Shown: positions 9,871 to 19,939 of the stretch, piece after piece
Position numbering within the stretch: the stretch's first letter is position 1
Layout of the letters: each line of letters begins with the position of its first letter
Source: Gimesia alba
GTDB lineage: Bacteria > Planctomycetota > Planctomycetia > Planctomycetales > Planctomycetaceae
DNA length: 64,000 nucleotides
Reading direction: 5' to 3'
Assembly: GCF_007744675.1 (NCBI RefSeq)
Contig: NZ_CP036269.1
Location: forward strand, 1,503,501-1,567,500
Program-made: the position numbers and the translations under genes
Notes under the pieces: model-generated
Database searches by the model: none
What the model was told of the DNA's origin: nothing
Seen by the model: only the letters and a program-made list of their open reading frames with translations

Positions 9871-11226
9871 ATGCATGCTGATTCAGGGGACGCGATTCAT
9901 TTACGATCAAACCCCCGAGTATCTGGGAACCAGTCGGAGCCTCTTGTGACTGAGCACGCCACACAAGAAAATGATTCTGAGGATGCACGAGAGGCAGGCT
10001 CTGTGACAGCCAGTGAAGTGATTGACTTCCTCCCGGATGCCTCTAAAACCGAATCAGTAAAGACTGAGATCGATCTGTTTTATCCTGATGAAGTTGTCGG
10101 AAACATTCCCCCTTTTCCTCACTTATTCCGTCATCCGATCAAAGCAACCTTCTGGCTGATGCGAATGGCGTTTGGTATTGCTTGTCTGGTTTTGTTTCTG
10201 GCAGTGATTGCCGCGATCCCGATTGTCAATTTTATTGCTTTGGGCTATCTGCTGGATGTCGAAGGCCGGGTGGCACGTACGGGAAAAATTCGACTGGCAT
10301 TTCCTCTTCTGGATATCGCGCCGCGACTGGGAACAATTGTGATTGGCATAGGTCTCTGGATGATACCACTGTTTCTACTGGCAGGTGCAGCCGCCGACGC
10401 GCGACTGGTTGACCCAGGGGGACAGAGTGACCAGACACTACATTTTCTGAATCGTGTTGCCTCGATTCTGATTGCCATTCATCTCTGTCTGGCGTTAGCC
10501 CGTGGTGGGAAATTTTTCTGTTTCGTTCGGCCGCTCAAAAATTTAATCTGGTTTATCAAACAGCTTCGAGCCGGTGGTTACTTCGAACGGGCTGCTCTGA
10601 ATGTGAGCGACTTTGTGGCATCGCTGAAACTGGGACAGAATTTTTCACTGGGACTACGCGGTTTTCTGGGCGCCTTTATCTGGCTGGTGATTCCGTCATT
10701 AATGTTTTCCGCAGCGAGTGCTCCGGAAGGAGGGCAGGGAGGTCCTGTTCTAATTACTTTGCTGGGGGGGCTCAGCCTGGTGATTGTGCTGGGATGGCTG
10801 CCTTTACTACAGGCTCACTTTGCTGCAGAGAATCGTTTTCGCGCGATGTTTGAATTGAGAACGGTTCGTCGTAAATTCAAACGGGCTCCCTTAGCCTGGA
10901 TGGTAGCACTGGTTGTCGTATATGTTTTGTCTTTGCCTCTGTATCTGTTTAAGGTGGCAGCCCTGCCTCGGGATGCGGTTTGGGGAATTACTCTGATCTT
11001 TGTGGCAACGATTTATCCAACAAAACTGCTGTTGGGTTGGGTCTATTACCGTGCCTCTGCGCGGACAAAAAACGCCTGGTTTGGGTGGCGCTGGTTAGGC
11101 CGGACGATCGTGCTGCCGCTGCTGGCCGTTTATGTGTTTCTCCTGTTCTTCACCCAGTTCATTGGGATTCACGGTAGTGGCGTGCTCTTGGAGCACCATG
11201 TATTCTTATTGCCAATTCCCTACTAA
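9871..11226 (+). CDS. Multi-pass membrane protein of unknown function
   Basis: 451 residues from the ATG at 9871 (AGGTGG lies 10 bases upstream; a TTG two codons earlier is the alternative). The first about 75 residues are acidic and look disordered. Then come about seven or eight hydrophobic segments, starting with the stretch ending V-L-F-L-A-V-I-A-A-I-P-I-V-N-F and including long ones near the middle and the C-terminus. G-Y-L-L-D-V-E-G-R-V-A-R is a conserved-looking cytoplasmic loop. I do not recognise a family with confidence; it resembles a planctomycete DUF4013-like membrane protein. Divergent from the DUF1549 gene and separated by 400 bases from the EF-G-like gene. Confidence 0.8.
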   Translation: MHADSGDAIHLRSNPRVSGNQSEPLVTEHATQENDSEDAREAGSVTASEVIDFLPDASKTESVKTEIDLFYPDEVVGNIPPFPHLFRHPIKATFWLMRMAFGIACLVLFLAVIAAIPIVNFIALGYLLDVEGRVARTGKIRLAFPLLDIAPRLGTIVIGIGLWMIPLFLLAGAAADARLVDPGGQSDQTLHFLNRVASILIAIHLCLALARGGKFFCFVRPLKNLIWFIKQLRAGGYFERAALNVSDFVASLKLGQNFSLGLRGFLGAFIWLVIPSLMFSAASAPEGGQGGPVLITLLGGLSLVIVLGWLPLLQAHFAAENRFRAMFELRTVRRKFKRAPLAWMVALVVVYVLSLPLYLFKVAALPRDAVWGITLIFVATIYPTKLLLGWVYYRASARTKNAWFGWRWLGRTIVLPLLAVYVFLLFFTQFIGIHGSGVLLEHHVFLLPIPY

Positions 11227-11626
11227 AGTGATCGACCTGCAGGGGTAAGCCTCACTGTCTACTGGCTTTGTGGAAAGTCTTGATTTGCATTGACCGCTCG
11301 CTGTTAACTGCCTGTTTTAACGCAGCCCTTTGTTTTCCGGTGTGCAACCCGATTTTTCAGAAAATCCTTTCGCCTTTTAAAAATCAAAAAGTTATGATTT
11401 TGAGAGAGGAAGAATTGGATAGAATTAAAGTAGAGAGACCATTCAATTCGTAATCAATCGCAGAATTGATCCGGGTTTCATCCGGAAATCCGGTTTAAGG
11501 ATATGCGGGGAAAAGTTCTTTTTTTCCCGGCACACACGTTCGCATCATTTCCTGGCTAAGCGTGTTGCCTTTAACGGAACGGAGGACAATTGCGCCTGGC
11601 CATTCTTTTGAAAGGCAGGACGAGCG
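11227..11626. other. Intergenic region ahead of the EF-G paralogue
   Basis: About 400 bases without a supported gene. Expected to contain the promoter and a long leader of the EF-G-like gene. AT-rich around 11370-11400. I saw no clear terminator after the membrane protein gene. Confidence 0.5.
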
Positions 11627-13738
11627 ATGAACGAATACAAGGTAGATGACGTTAGGAATGTGGCATTGGTCGGCCACGGGGCTGTTGGCAAAACAACTGT
11701 AGCCGATCTTTTACTTTTTCAATCTGGTGCCTCTCCACGACTGGGGTCTGTCGATGAAGGCACAAGCCTGCTGGATACTGATGAAGAAGAAATTGATCAT
11801 CGGATTTCCATCGCGTCCACTCTGGTGCACTTTGATTATGGTGGCCACCATATCAATCTGATTGATACACCTGGTTACCCGGATTTTATCGGGCAGGTTT
11901 CCGGCGCATTACGTGCTGTCGAAACCGCGTTGATCTTGTTGAACGCCGGGCATGGCGTGGAAATCAACGCATTACGCGTGTCCAAAATGGCGCAGGATGC
12001 CGGCATTGCCCGGATGATTGTGCTCAATAAATGTGATACAGAAAATATCGACTACGATTCCCTGTTGAATTCCGTTCGCGAAACATTCGGTTCTCACTGC
12101 ATACCAATTAACCTGCCGGTTGGATTGGGAGCCGATTTTAAAGCCGTGCATGATCTTGTGAAAAATGCACAGGCATCCGAAGAGGGAGTTTTAGGGGACC
12201 CGGAAGGCACACGCCAGGAATTGATTGAAGCCATCGTCGAATCGAACGAAGCGTTATTAGAGCGATTCTTTGAGGGAGAAGAGCTCAGTGCTCAGGAATT
12301 GTCGGCTAATATCCCTAAAGCTATGGCAGCGGGTACGTTGATTCCCGTCTTATTCATGAGTGCCAAAACGGGTATTGGCGTTGCCGAGTTTATGGAAGCC
12401 ATGTCGAACTACACATTGTGCCCGCAAGATATTAAACGCATGGAGCAGACCAAAGACGGGCGTTCCGTTATGCTGGATCCTTCACCAGACCAACCGTTTG
12501 TCGCGCAAGTCATTAAAACCCGTATCGATCCCTTTATTTCTAAAATGAATTATCTCAGGGTCTTTTCCGGTAAGTTAAATAAAGATTCTTCGGTTGTGAA
12601 TGTACGTACCGGAAAATCGGTCCGATTGAATCAGCTACTTGATGTGCAAGGCGGGAAACAGGAACCCGTAGATGAAGTAACAGTTGGAGATATCTTTGCC
12701 GTTGCAAAAGTCGATGATCTGAAGCTGGGGGATACGCTTGCCGCGGATGTGAACGGTGACGGACTTTCACTGCCGGAAATCAAATTTCCACATCCAGTGG
12801 TCGGGCTGGCGGTAGAGCCGAAAAGTCAGAATGACCAGCAGAAAATATCTGGCGCGCTTCACAAAATTGAAGAAGAAGATCAGACCTTCCATGTGATTCA
12901 TGATGAAGAAACGCATGAGATGGTCATGCAGGGGATGAGTGAACTGCATTTAAAGATCGTACAGGAACGACTGCTGCATCGAGATAAAGTGGAAGTCGTC
13001 ACGCATCAACCGAAGGTGCCATATCGGGAAACGATTATGGGAAGCACAGAAGGCAGCTATCGACATAAAAAGCAGTCAGGTGGCGCAGGACAATTCGCTG
13101 AGGTCCATCTCAGACTCTCTCCAATGCCACAGGATGTGAATCCGGAAGAGTATTTCACAAAAGCAAACTTTGATCATCTCAGGTCTTATCATTACGATCC
13201 CGAACTCAATTTTGCATTTGTGGATCGGATTTCGGGAGGTTCGATTCCGAATCAATTTATCCCGGCTGTCGAAAAAGGAGTCCGCGAGCGGATGAAGCAG
13301 GGCGTGGTAGCAGGCTGTCAGGTGCAGGATCTCATTTGCGAAGTTTACTTCGGCAAAGATCATCCGGTAGACAGTAACGAGACGGCCTTTAAAATTGCCG
13401 CCAGCAAGTGCTTTTCTGAACTGTTTCAGAAATCGCGCCCCGTTTTACTGGAGCCGATTGTCAAAATTGAGATCCTGATTCCTGAAGAAAATGTTGGCGA
13501 TATCAGCAGTGATCTTTCCAGTCGCAGAGGGCGCATGGAAGGGATGCAGGTCTCTCCCGGCGGCTACGAAATTATTCAGGCACGGGTTCCGCTGGCCGAA
13601 ATCATGACGTATGCCCGTACCCTTTCCAGTTTGACGGGGGGACGGGGAACTTACGACATTGAACTGAGTCACTATGAAATGATCCCACCGAATGAACAAG
13701 CAAAAATCATTGAGTTACTCAATAAAGCCAATGAATAA
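11627..13738 (+). CDS. Elongation factor G-like protein (EF-G paralogue)
   Basis: 703 residues, five-domain EF-G layout. The G domain has G-H-G-A-V-G-K-T-T (16-24), D-T-P-G (80-83), N-K-C-D (134-137) and S-A-K-T-G. Where canonical EF-G has R-G-I-T-I in switch I, this one has H-R-I-S-I, as in the EF-G2/EF-G-like group (family knowledge). Domain IV keeps the P-V-D-S-N-E-T-A-F-K tip loop. AGGA stands 7 bases before the ATG. The canonical fusA is at 26738-28882, so this is a second copy whose role in translocation, ribosome recycling or regulation is unknown. A hairpin terminator follows 26 bases after the stop. Confidence 0.92.
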   Translation: MNEYKVDDVRNVALVGHGAVGKTTVADLLLFQSGASPRLGSVDEGTSLLDTDEEEIDHRISIASTLVHFDYGGHHINLIDTPGYPDFIGQVSGALRAVETALILLNAGHGVEINALRVSKMAQDAGIARMIVLNKCDTENIDYDSLLNSVRETFGSHCIPINLPVGLGADFKAVHDLVKNAQASEEGVLGDPEGTRQELIEAIVESNEALLERFFEGEELSAQELSANIPKAMAAGTLIPVLFMSAKTGIGVAEFMEAMSNYTLCPQDIKRMEQTKDGRSVMLDPSPDQPFVAQVIKTRIDPFISKMNYLRVFSGKLNKDSSVVNVRTGKSVRLNQLLDVQGGKQEPVDEVTVGDIFAVAKVDDLKLGDTLAADVNGDGLSLPEIKFPHPVVGLAVEPKSQNDQQKISGALHKIEEEDQTFHVIHDEETHEMVMQGMSELHLKIVQERLLHRDKVEVVTHQPKVPYRETIMGSTEGSYRHKKQSGGAGQFAEVHLRLSPMPQDVNPEEYFTKANFDHLRSYHYDPELNFAFVDRISGGSIPNQFIPAVEKGVRERMKQGVVAGCQVQDLICEVYFGKDHPVDSNETAFKIAASKCFSELFQKSRPVLLEPIVKIEILIPEENVGDISSDLSSRRGRMEGMQVSPGGYEIIQARVPLAEIMTYARTLSSLTGGRGTYDIELSHYEMIPPNEQAKIIELLNKANE

Positions 13739-13763
13739 TTTGTGGCTGCAATTGATAAGAATC

Positions 13764-13802
13764 GCCTGCAGGAGATATTGTTTCTTCTGCAGGCTGATTT
13801 TG
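13764..13802 (+). terminator. Hairpin terminator after the EF-G paralogue
   Basis: Arms GCCTGCAGGAGA (13764-13775) and TCTTCTGCAGGC (13783-13794), 12 pairs with one G-U, loop of 7, then TGATTTTGAGTTTTTA. The convergent gene at 13822 ends just beyond, so it may also serve that transcript. Confidence 0.6.
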
Positions 13803-13821
13803 AGTTTTTATAGTTTGCGTC

Positions 13822-16800
13822 TTATTTCTTTTTTTTGCGACTGCGCGTGAGCGGTTGGTTCCACTGTTTCAATTGTTTTTTGATGTCGTCCAGAGACATG
13901 GGGACCGGTGAGAGTTTGATTTGCGTTTCGATATCGTATTGCTCACTAGTTACTTTTTCGTCCAGACGGTCAATTTCGTCTTCCAGATTGCGCATCCAGT
14001 CTGGAATGTCAATTCCGGAACCAATGGTCGAAGCCAGGTAGCGCTCTATTTCTTCCTGCAGAATAGAAAACGCGGCTGACTCTTCATTCCCATTTGCAGC
14101 GTCTTTCATGGCTCGTGGTACCAGAGCCATCATGCGGTTCACCGCCAGGGGTTTTACAAATCGCTCGTTCAAATGATCTGAGATCAATGGAAGATTGATT
14201 TTGTATTTTGATTCCGTCTGCTTCAATTTCTTGAGATGCTTTTTTGCCATCTCTTCAGAAGTCGCTTCAAAAACGGCCTCCCAGATGAGAGCCGATTCAT
14301 TGCGGTCCTGTTGGGCGAGGACCTTATGGGCGATCAATAAGGGAACCATTTTCCAGTCATCACGTTCATAGGCGGCTTCGATTCGCAGGAAATCAAGCAG
14401 GCAGTAAAACATTTCACCATAGTCTGACTGGGTGGTTGTGCTGTTGTATTCAACAAAACGATCGAATTTATCGATTACGGATTCAAAAATGACTTTAAGA
14501 TTAGTGACTGCCTCTTCGATGTCAACTTTGCCATCTTCCAGGTCGGTCAGCAGCGCCATAGGGTGGGCTGGGTCCTGATACTCTGCCAGATAATCCAGAT
14601 ATTGTTCGATCCCATTGTGCAGAATGGTTCGCAGATTACCGAGTGTCAGATATTGTGCGTGAAACAGATCGGCTCCATAAAGTTCAATGAACTGTTTTAC
14701 TTCCTGCCAGACAAAATCCTGATTCAATGCTTCGGCACTGGAAAGTCTCATCGTGCGACTATGCTTGAGCCACTGTTCACGATATTTATTAACCAGCTGC
14801 TCAGCAATGTTGATCAGTTGCTCGTCGTCCAGCTGTTCTGTTTCCCAGGAATGCGATGACCGGATAATCGCTGAGAGCGTGCTTCGCAGAGCCGTCCGGA
14901 ACAACCGATCAAATTCACTGACGGCGATTCCTTCCGGACGTGAATTGCGTTCCATGCGATAGGCTGTTTTCAGCAGTTGCCAGGTTTCACGCAGCAATCC
15001 CAGGTTGGGAAGTTGTGAAAGCAGAAAACGGAGAATCATTTGCAGTGATCGGACTTTTAAGACAACATTTGGTTTACCTCCCTGGTCAATGGGAGTGTAT
15101 AAGAGTGGAGTTTCCACGATATTGCTTAGAAACGTGGGGAATTCTCGTTTGATCAGTTCGACATCTCGTGTCAGGACGCCGCGATAAATGGGAACCAGCA
15201 GGCTTTCATTCTCTGAGAGTTCGGATTCCGCTTCCGTTTGTGGCAACGTTGACACCAACATTAAGCGCGCCGAACGGCAATTGACCGTGGTGATGATGAT
15301 GGCGTGCATTAAATAGTATTTTGTCTGGAGTTGCAGATCGTATTCGATGTTCGAGTCATGGTCGCCACTCGGTTTGGGAATCTGGTAGTTCCAGATGGAG
15401 TTCAACAGAACGACCAATTCCTGTTGTAAGTGTTCGGTATGTTGTATCCAACCTGCGATGGACTCCCGGGTTTCCTCATTCAATACAGCAGGTTTTTCTG
15501 AATTCTCGGAAGAGACGAATTTTGTTTCGCAGAAAAAAGCCGCTGACAATTGCCAGAGTTGTGAGAGCGTATTCAAGAATTTGAGACGCGGTTCAAGCTG
15601 CCGATTGATCGACTCGATTTCCGTATTGCTGGGAGAGAATCCCGAGTCCATCATCTCGCCTTGGATCCCATCGTCGGCACTGTCACGAAACGTCACATTT
15701 TCATAAGCAGCATCGAACAGAGAATCTTCTTCGTCGGGTTCTTCTGGATCAATTTCAAACGGATCTTCAATTTCTTTTTCAGGGATCGGCAACACGGCGT
15801 CAAAGTTGGGCACGGACCAGTAGTCAGCAGCATTGGCTTCCAGGTAGTCGAACATCTTACGGATCGAGTGGCTGTTCGCAGGAATTGCTTCAGGATCGAC
15901 ATTTGAAGTCAGCTGGCGCATCCATTGCAATAGAACGGCATGAATCGAATACGGTCCCGATTCCAGACCAGTCTGATCGACCTGGCTGAGCCACTGCATA
16001 ATCAGTCCGATGGCGGCCACATGATCATGTTTTTGGAGGAGAGCATCGACGGTGAGGGCATAGGCTTTGGCAGATTCAAAACGATCAACGTGTTGTCGCC
16101 AGAAGGAGATATCTCCCACGGCTTCTCCGCCGCTTTTCCACTCGGTCAAAATTTGTGAAACATGCGCGGCTGATTCAAAGGAATCCTGACCATTCACATG
16201 TGGTAGATCTTCCACTGTGGTAGTCGCGTAGCGGTCCCATTTCTCTGCCAGTTTTTGGAACCGGTCGGAAATCTCCAGCTTCAATTGATTGTTTCCCTGC
16301 GCAGCAGCTTCGCTGAGCGTTGCCGAATAGGCGGAAAAAGTTTCTTCCATTAGATCAAGCAGAACTTCACTGCGTTGATCAGGGATGCTGTCTTCGCGGG
16401 AAATAAACAGCGGGAATAGCCCCTGAAATCCCAGAATGTTCCAGGGATCTATCAAGGCGCCACATTCAATGCCTCTCGTCAGATGGTCTTCTATTTCGGG
16501 AATTAGCTTCCACGCCTGTTCCAGCTCATACCGTTCCAGATGCAGGTGGACCATCGTGATCCTCCATTGAATTTCACATTCAAATCGCACCGAAGTACAA
16601 GGGATGACGGCCGCTTCACAGCGGGCGGCGGCGGAGAAACCCATCCGCGCATAAATGCGGGATAGCTGGCGATGCTGCACCTGTTGTGCACCATAGCGGG
16701 CCAGATGTAGATTCAGATAATGGCGGATATGCCCGAAAGGTTGTTGTGACTGTTTTGCTTCTTTGAGCAGTCGTTCGGCACGTTTCCCTGTAGCGGAAGC

Positions 16801-17814
16801 CAGCAGACGATTGTAATAGTCGTCTCTCTGTCGGGCGACTCTGGGAAGGAGAGAGGTTAAACTGGTATCACTGGCGTGTGTATCGGGGCCGCAACCGCTG
16901 ATGGAAGATGCCATTAACATCGTACCACTTAATACCGCAGCAGCATCTTGTAAACGTTCTTCAAGCGGGATATCTTCGTTCTCATCAATCCAGGCCAAAA
17001 GCGAATCGAGAATTAATCGGCGTATGACAAAGCGGCGATAGTATCCCTGGTTGTCGATGACGTGTGGGTCCCACTCGCCGAACATGTAGTTAGTACGCTT
17101 GTTAACAGGATGCAGATGATCGTGTGCACGGAGGTCAATGGCGATTTCATCCATCTTGTCTAAGCTAAAGTAAGCCTGGTGCAGCAGGTCATCGGGTGTA
17201 TTTTGCAGCGTCTTGATAGTTTGTTCGATTAAGCGTTGATATGAGCCTGAAGCGACACCACTCTCACAAAAGTAAACAGGCAGGGGCCTGAATTTTTCAT
17301 GCGGGTAGACCTGCATCTGGCGGCCATTTTCCAGAACGGCCACGGGACGGAAGCCGACGAAGTCGTTTAATCGGTTGATCGTTCCCGATACGACTTGTTG
17401 TGTGGGCTCCCAGGGACCTCCCTGTTCCAGCAGTGCTTCGAACAGGACTGCCAGAAAATAAGGCTGAATCAATTCCTGCTCAGTGACATGAAACAGCAGG
17501 TCTCGGTGATGCTGCCTGTATTGTGGCAGACATTCCTCAAACGCAATCTGGATCACACTTTCAGCTTGCTTGATTTCCTGGAAAGCTCCTGTAGTTCCTT
17601 CCAATTCTTTTAAGTGCGAAATTAACAGCAGTTCAAGCGTTTGTGTGGTCGGTGGATGCTCCCATTCGGAAAAGAGCTGGTTCCAGTTCAAGCGAAATTT
17701 GGGATCTGGTTTTCCATTAGAGAAGTTTAGATACCCCAGGATTTCCCTTGTGACGTGTTTATCAACAGTGGGAAGCGTGTCCTGGTCCGATTTTTTATTT
17801 CGCGATGCAGTCAT
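13822..17814 (-). CDS. Very large protein of unknown function
   Basis: 1,330 residues from the ATG at 17812-17814 (M-T-A-S-R-N-K-K). The open frame extends 41 codons further to a TTG at 17937, but that start has no support. I do not recognise the family. No signal peptide or membrane span is visible, so it is probably cytoplasmic. The sequence is largely amphipathic alpha-helix, with helical-repeat character around residues 350-600 (R-x-x-L-x-R-I-Y-A-R-M-G-F-like segments). An acidic low-complexity stretch lies near the middle (E-I-D-P-E-E-P-D-E-E-D), and the extreme C-terminus is basic (S-R-K-K-K-K). Its size suggests a scaffold or repeat protein; that is a guess. Divergent from the ExbB-like operon, 569 bases apart. 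Confidence 0.8.
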   Translation of the reverse strand: MTASRNKKSDQDTLPTVDKHVTREILGYLNFSNGKPDPKFRLNWNQLFSEWEHPPTTQTLELLLISHLKELEGTTGAFQEIKQAESVIQIAFEECLPQYRQHHRDLLFHVTEQELIQPYFLAVLFEALLEQGGPWEPTQQVVSGTINRLNDFVGFRPVAVLENGRQMQVYPHEKFRPLPVYFCESGVASGSYQRLIEQTIKTLQNTPDDLLHQAYFSLDKMDEIAIDLRAHDHLHPVNKRTNYMFGEWDPHVIDNQGYYRRFVIRRLILDSLLAWIDENEDIPLEERLQDAAAVLSGTMLMASSISGCGPDTHASDTSLTSLLPRVARQRDDYYNRLLASATGKRAERLLKEAKQSQQPFGHIRHYLNLHLARYGAQQVQHRQLSRIYARMGFSAAARCEAAVIPCTSVRFECEIQWRITMVHLHLERYELEQAWKLIPEIEDHLTRGIECGALIDPWNILGFQGLFPLFISREDSIPDQRSEVLLDLMEETFSAYSATLSEAAAQGNNQLKLEISDRFQKLAEKWDRYATTTVEDLPHVNGQDSFESAAHVSQILTEWKSGGEAVGDISFWRQHVDRFESAKAYALTVDALLQKHDHVAAIGLIMQWLSQVDQTGLESGPYSIHAVLLQWMRQLTSNVDPEAIPANSHSIRKMFDYLEANAADYWSVPNFDAVLPIPEKEIEDPFEIDPEEPDEEDSLFDAAYENVTFRDSADDGIQGEMMDSGFSPSNTEIESINRQLEPRLKFLNTLSQLWQLSAAFFCETKFVSSENSEKPAVLNEETRESIAGWIQHTEHLQQELVVLLNSIWNYQIPKPSGDHDSNIEYDLQLQTKYYLMHAIIITTVNCRSARLMLVSTLPQTEAESELSENESLLVPIYRGVLTRDVELIKREFPTFLSNIVETPLLYTPIDQGGKPNVVLKVRSLQMILRFLLSQLPNLGLLRETWQLLKTAYRMERNSRPEGIAVSEFDRLFRTALRSTLSAIIRSSHSWETEQLDDEQLINIAEQLVNKYREQWLKHSRTMRLSSAEALNQDFVWQEVKQFIELYGADLFHAQYLTLGNLRTILHNGIEQYLDYLAEYQDPAHPMALLTDLEDGKVDIEEAVTNLKVIFESVIDKFDRFVEYNSTTTQSDYGEMFYCLLDFLRIEAAYERDDWKMVPLLIAHKVLAQQDRNESALIWEAVFEATSEEMAKKHLKKLKQTESKYKINLPLISDHLNERFVKPLAVNRMMALVPRAMKDAANGNEESAAFSILQEEIERYLASTIGSGIDIPDWMRNLEDEIDRLDEKVTSEQYDIETQIKLSPVPMSLDDIKKQLKQWNQPLTRSRKKKK

Positions 17815-18383
17815 ATTAGTAAACGTGGATGGTTGAATCAGATAATAGAAAGAGACAAGCGAATCATGTGACTCGTCTGCAGTTAAACAGGCTATTTCCT
17901 CCTTGAACAGTCCCAAAGGGCTGAATCCCCGAATCAATTATTTTTTTTAGCGATCCGACGTCAAAAATCCATCCCTTCTATAGGTTCTAACTGCCAATTT
18001 CAAAGGAGTTTATCGCTAAATCGATAGTAAACGGTACCCTGGTCATATCACTACTTTTGGGTGGTGTTCGCATGAGTATTTTGGGTTACTTCCTTCTTCT
18101 CAATCCGTTGTGCAAGTTTCCTTCAACTCGACTGTCATAATATGACGATTATAACGAATGTGCGTACGACTCAAGTGGGCTTTTATTGTGTTCCTTTCAG
18201 TTAAAGGGATCAAAACCGACGTTGGTAAATGGCGATGGGCGAGGGATTTATCTGATTCGTTCAAAAGCATCTTAGGTGATGCAGTTCTCGCCGATTTCAG
18301 CAGCGACAGCTTTCAAAAAAGTCTCAGAGTCTATGCAAGATTCTGATTTGAAATATTGACAGAATAAATGTGCCTTAAAGGAT
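17815..18383. other. Divergent promoter region, large protein / ExbB-like operon
   Basis: 569 bases with no supported gene. It must contain the starts of two diverging transcripts. An A/T run at 17938-17948 and a short TATCG-N6-CGATA repeat near 18011 are the only structures I noticed. The 62-codon frame at 18158-18346 has no ribosome binding site and is not called. Confidence 0.5.
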
Positions 18384-19871
18384 GTGAACAGACAGATGGA
18401 ACACTTGGAATCACTGCCGGAAAGTGAAAAAGAAGATCACTTATTAAACTGGTCGAAAGCAGTTCTGAAGTCTCCGCTTTTTTGGGGGGCTGCTGCTACA
18501 TTTGGCTTTTATGCCCTGATTCCACATCTCCCCGTGTATCGATCGTTGATTGATCGTTATTTCTGTAGTCACCCACTTGAATACGCAACAGCGGCCCTGT
18601 TTTTCATTGGTATGTCCATTATCGGTGTCAAGGGCATGGGCATGCTCAGTCAGAAAAAGTCTCTGACAGACACGAAAATTGACTGGGAGACCATTGGTGA
18701 AATTGAAAATCTGGATGATCGGATTGACGTTTTTTCCGATCAGGTTCAATCGTTGCCAGGCTGGATTGGCGAGACTTATCTAGGCAAGAGACTTCATGAC
18801 ACGGTTTCCTATGTGAAAAGCCGTCACTCAGTCAAAGATCTCGATGAGCATTTAAAGTATCTGGCCGAACTGGCAGCCGAGCAGGTGCATGCCAGTTATT
18901 CACTCATCCGCACAATTACCTGGGCCGTCCCGATCATCGGGTTTTTGGGGACCGTGATCGGGATTACGATCGCCATTGCGAACGTGACTCCTGACCAGTT
19001 GGATACGTCTCTTTCCGAAGTGACCGGCGGTCTGGCCGTCGCGTTTGATACGACGGCTCTGGCTTTGGGGCTGTCTTTGATTCTGGTTTTCTCCACCTTC
19101 ATCGTAGAACGCATGGAGCAAAAACAACTTGAGCAGATCGAATTGTTCGGGATTCAGAATATTGCATCCTGTATGAGTGTGTCTGAGAATTCTGTCAGTC
19201 CGCTTGAGTCGGCAGAAGTGGAAGCGGCACAGCAACTGGTACAGCGGACCGAAGAGATGATTCAGCGTCAGACCGAGCTCTGGCAGCAAAATCTTGAAGG
19301 ATTGCGCAGCCGCTGGTCGGAGATGATGGAACGGCAGCAGGTCACTTTTGACGATTCCATGCAGGAAGGGATGTCAAATACACTGGGGAGTCACTCATCC
19401 CAGTTGGAATCACTGCGAAACGAATTCTTAACCGCTTATCAATCGACGACAGAACAGATTGAATTGATGCTGACACGTTGGCAGGATCAACAGAAAGAGT
19501 CGAACAGCCATTTCTCAACGCATCTGGCTCAGATCTGGAATGAAGTACATCAGGATGTCATCTCTGCACAATCCCGTCAGACTTCACAGATTGAGCAGGC
19601 AACCAAAGAGATTGCCGGCGAAGTCAGACAATGGAATCAGCAGTTAAAAGACACATCGGAAGTGTCATCGCTACAGATTGAAGCTCTAAATTCACAGAGT
19701 GAAAACCTATTGAAGATTGTAGGGCAGGAAGAGCATCTGGTGGGCTTGCAGAAACGGTTGGCGGAAAATCTGGATGCCATTCGTGCAACGGAAACCTTTG
19801 AAGAAACATTGCACAGCTTAAGCGCAGCCGTCCATTTGTTGACGGCACGATCCAGCCGAAATGCTGCCTGA
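18384..19871 (+). CDS. MotA/TolQ/ExbB-family proton channel protein with long coiled-coil tail
   Basis: 495 residues from a GTG at 18384; an ATG four codons later (18396) is equally possible, with AAAGGA at 18377-18382 serving as ribosome binding site. Four hydrophobic spans: about 31-49, 66-86, 178-199 and 217-241. Span 3 has V-P-I-I-G-F-L-G-T-V-I-G-I-T and span 4 has A-V-A-F-D-T-T-A-L-A-L-G-L, the two hallmark segments of the ExbB/TolQ/MotA family. Residues 242-495 form a glutamine- and glutamate-rich tail, probably a long cytoplasmic coiled coil, much longer than in ExbB. First gene of a three-gene operon with two ExbD-like proteins, which suggests an ion-driven stator complex in the inner membrane. 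Confidence 0.85.
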   Translation: MNRQMEHLESLPESEKEDHLLNWSKAVLKSPLFWGAAATFGFYALIPHLPVYRSLIDRYFCSHPLEYATAALFFIGMSIIGVKGMGMLSQKKSLTDTKIDWETIGEIENLDDRIDVFSDQVQSLPGWIGETYLGKRLHDTVSYVKSRHSVKDLDEHLKYLAELAAEQVHASYSLIRTITWAVPIIGFLGTVIGITIAIANVTPDQLDTSLSEVTGGLAVAFDTTALALGLSLILVFSTFIVERMEQKQLEQIELFGIQNIASCMSVSENSVSPLESAEVEAAQQLVQRTEEMIQRQTELWQQNLEGLRSRWSEMMERQQVTFDDSMQEGMSNTLGSHSSQLESLRNEFLTAYQSTTEQIELMLTRWQDQQKESNSHFSTHLAQIWNEVHQDVISAQSRQTSQIEQATKEIAGEVRQWNQQLKDTSEVSSLQIEALNSQSENLLKIVGQEEHLVGLQKRLAENLDAIRATETFEETLHSLSAAVHLLTARSSRNAA

Positions 19872-19939
19872 AATTGAAATGCGGATGTTGTGATTCTCAA
19901 GTATTTTTTCTGAACGAAGTGATAATTCCGGTTTGATTC

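Noticed and set aside
17815-17937. Longer form of the 1,330-residue protein from a TTG start
   Set aside because: AAGGAGG occurs inside this stretch, but no usable start codon follows it in frame before the ATG at 17814; the extension looks like leader.
18158-18346. 62-codon frame upstream of the ExbB-like gene
   Set aside because: No ribosome binding site and no recognisable composition; probably leader or promoter DNA.
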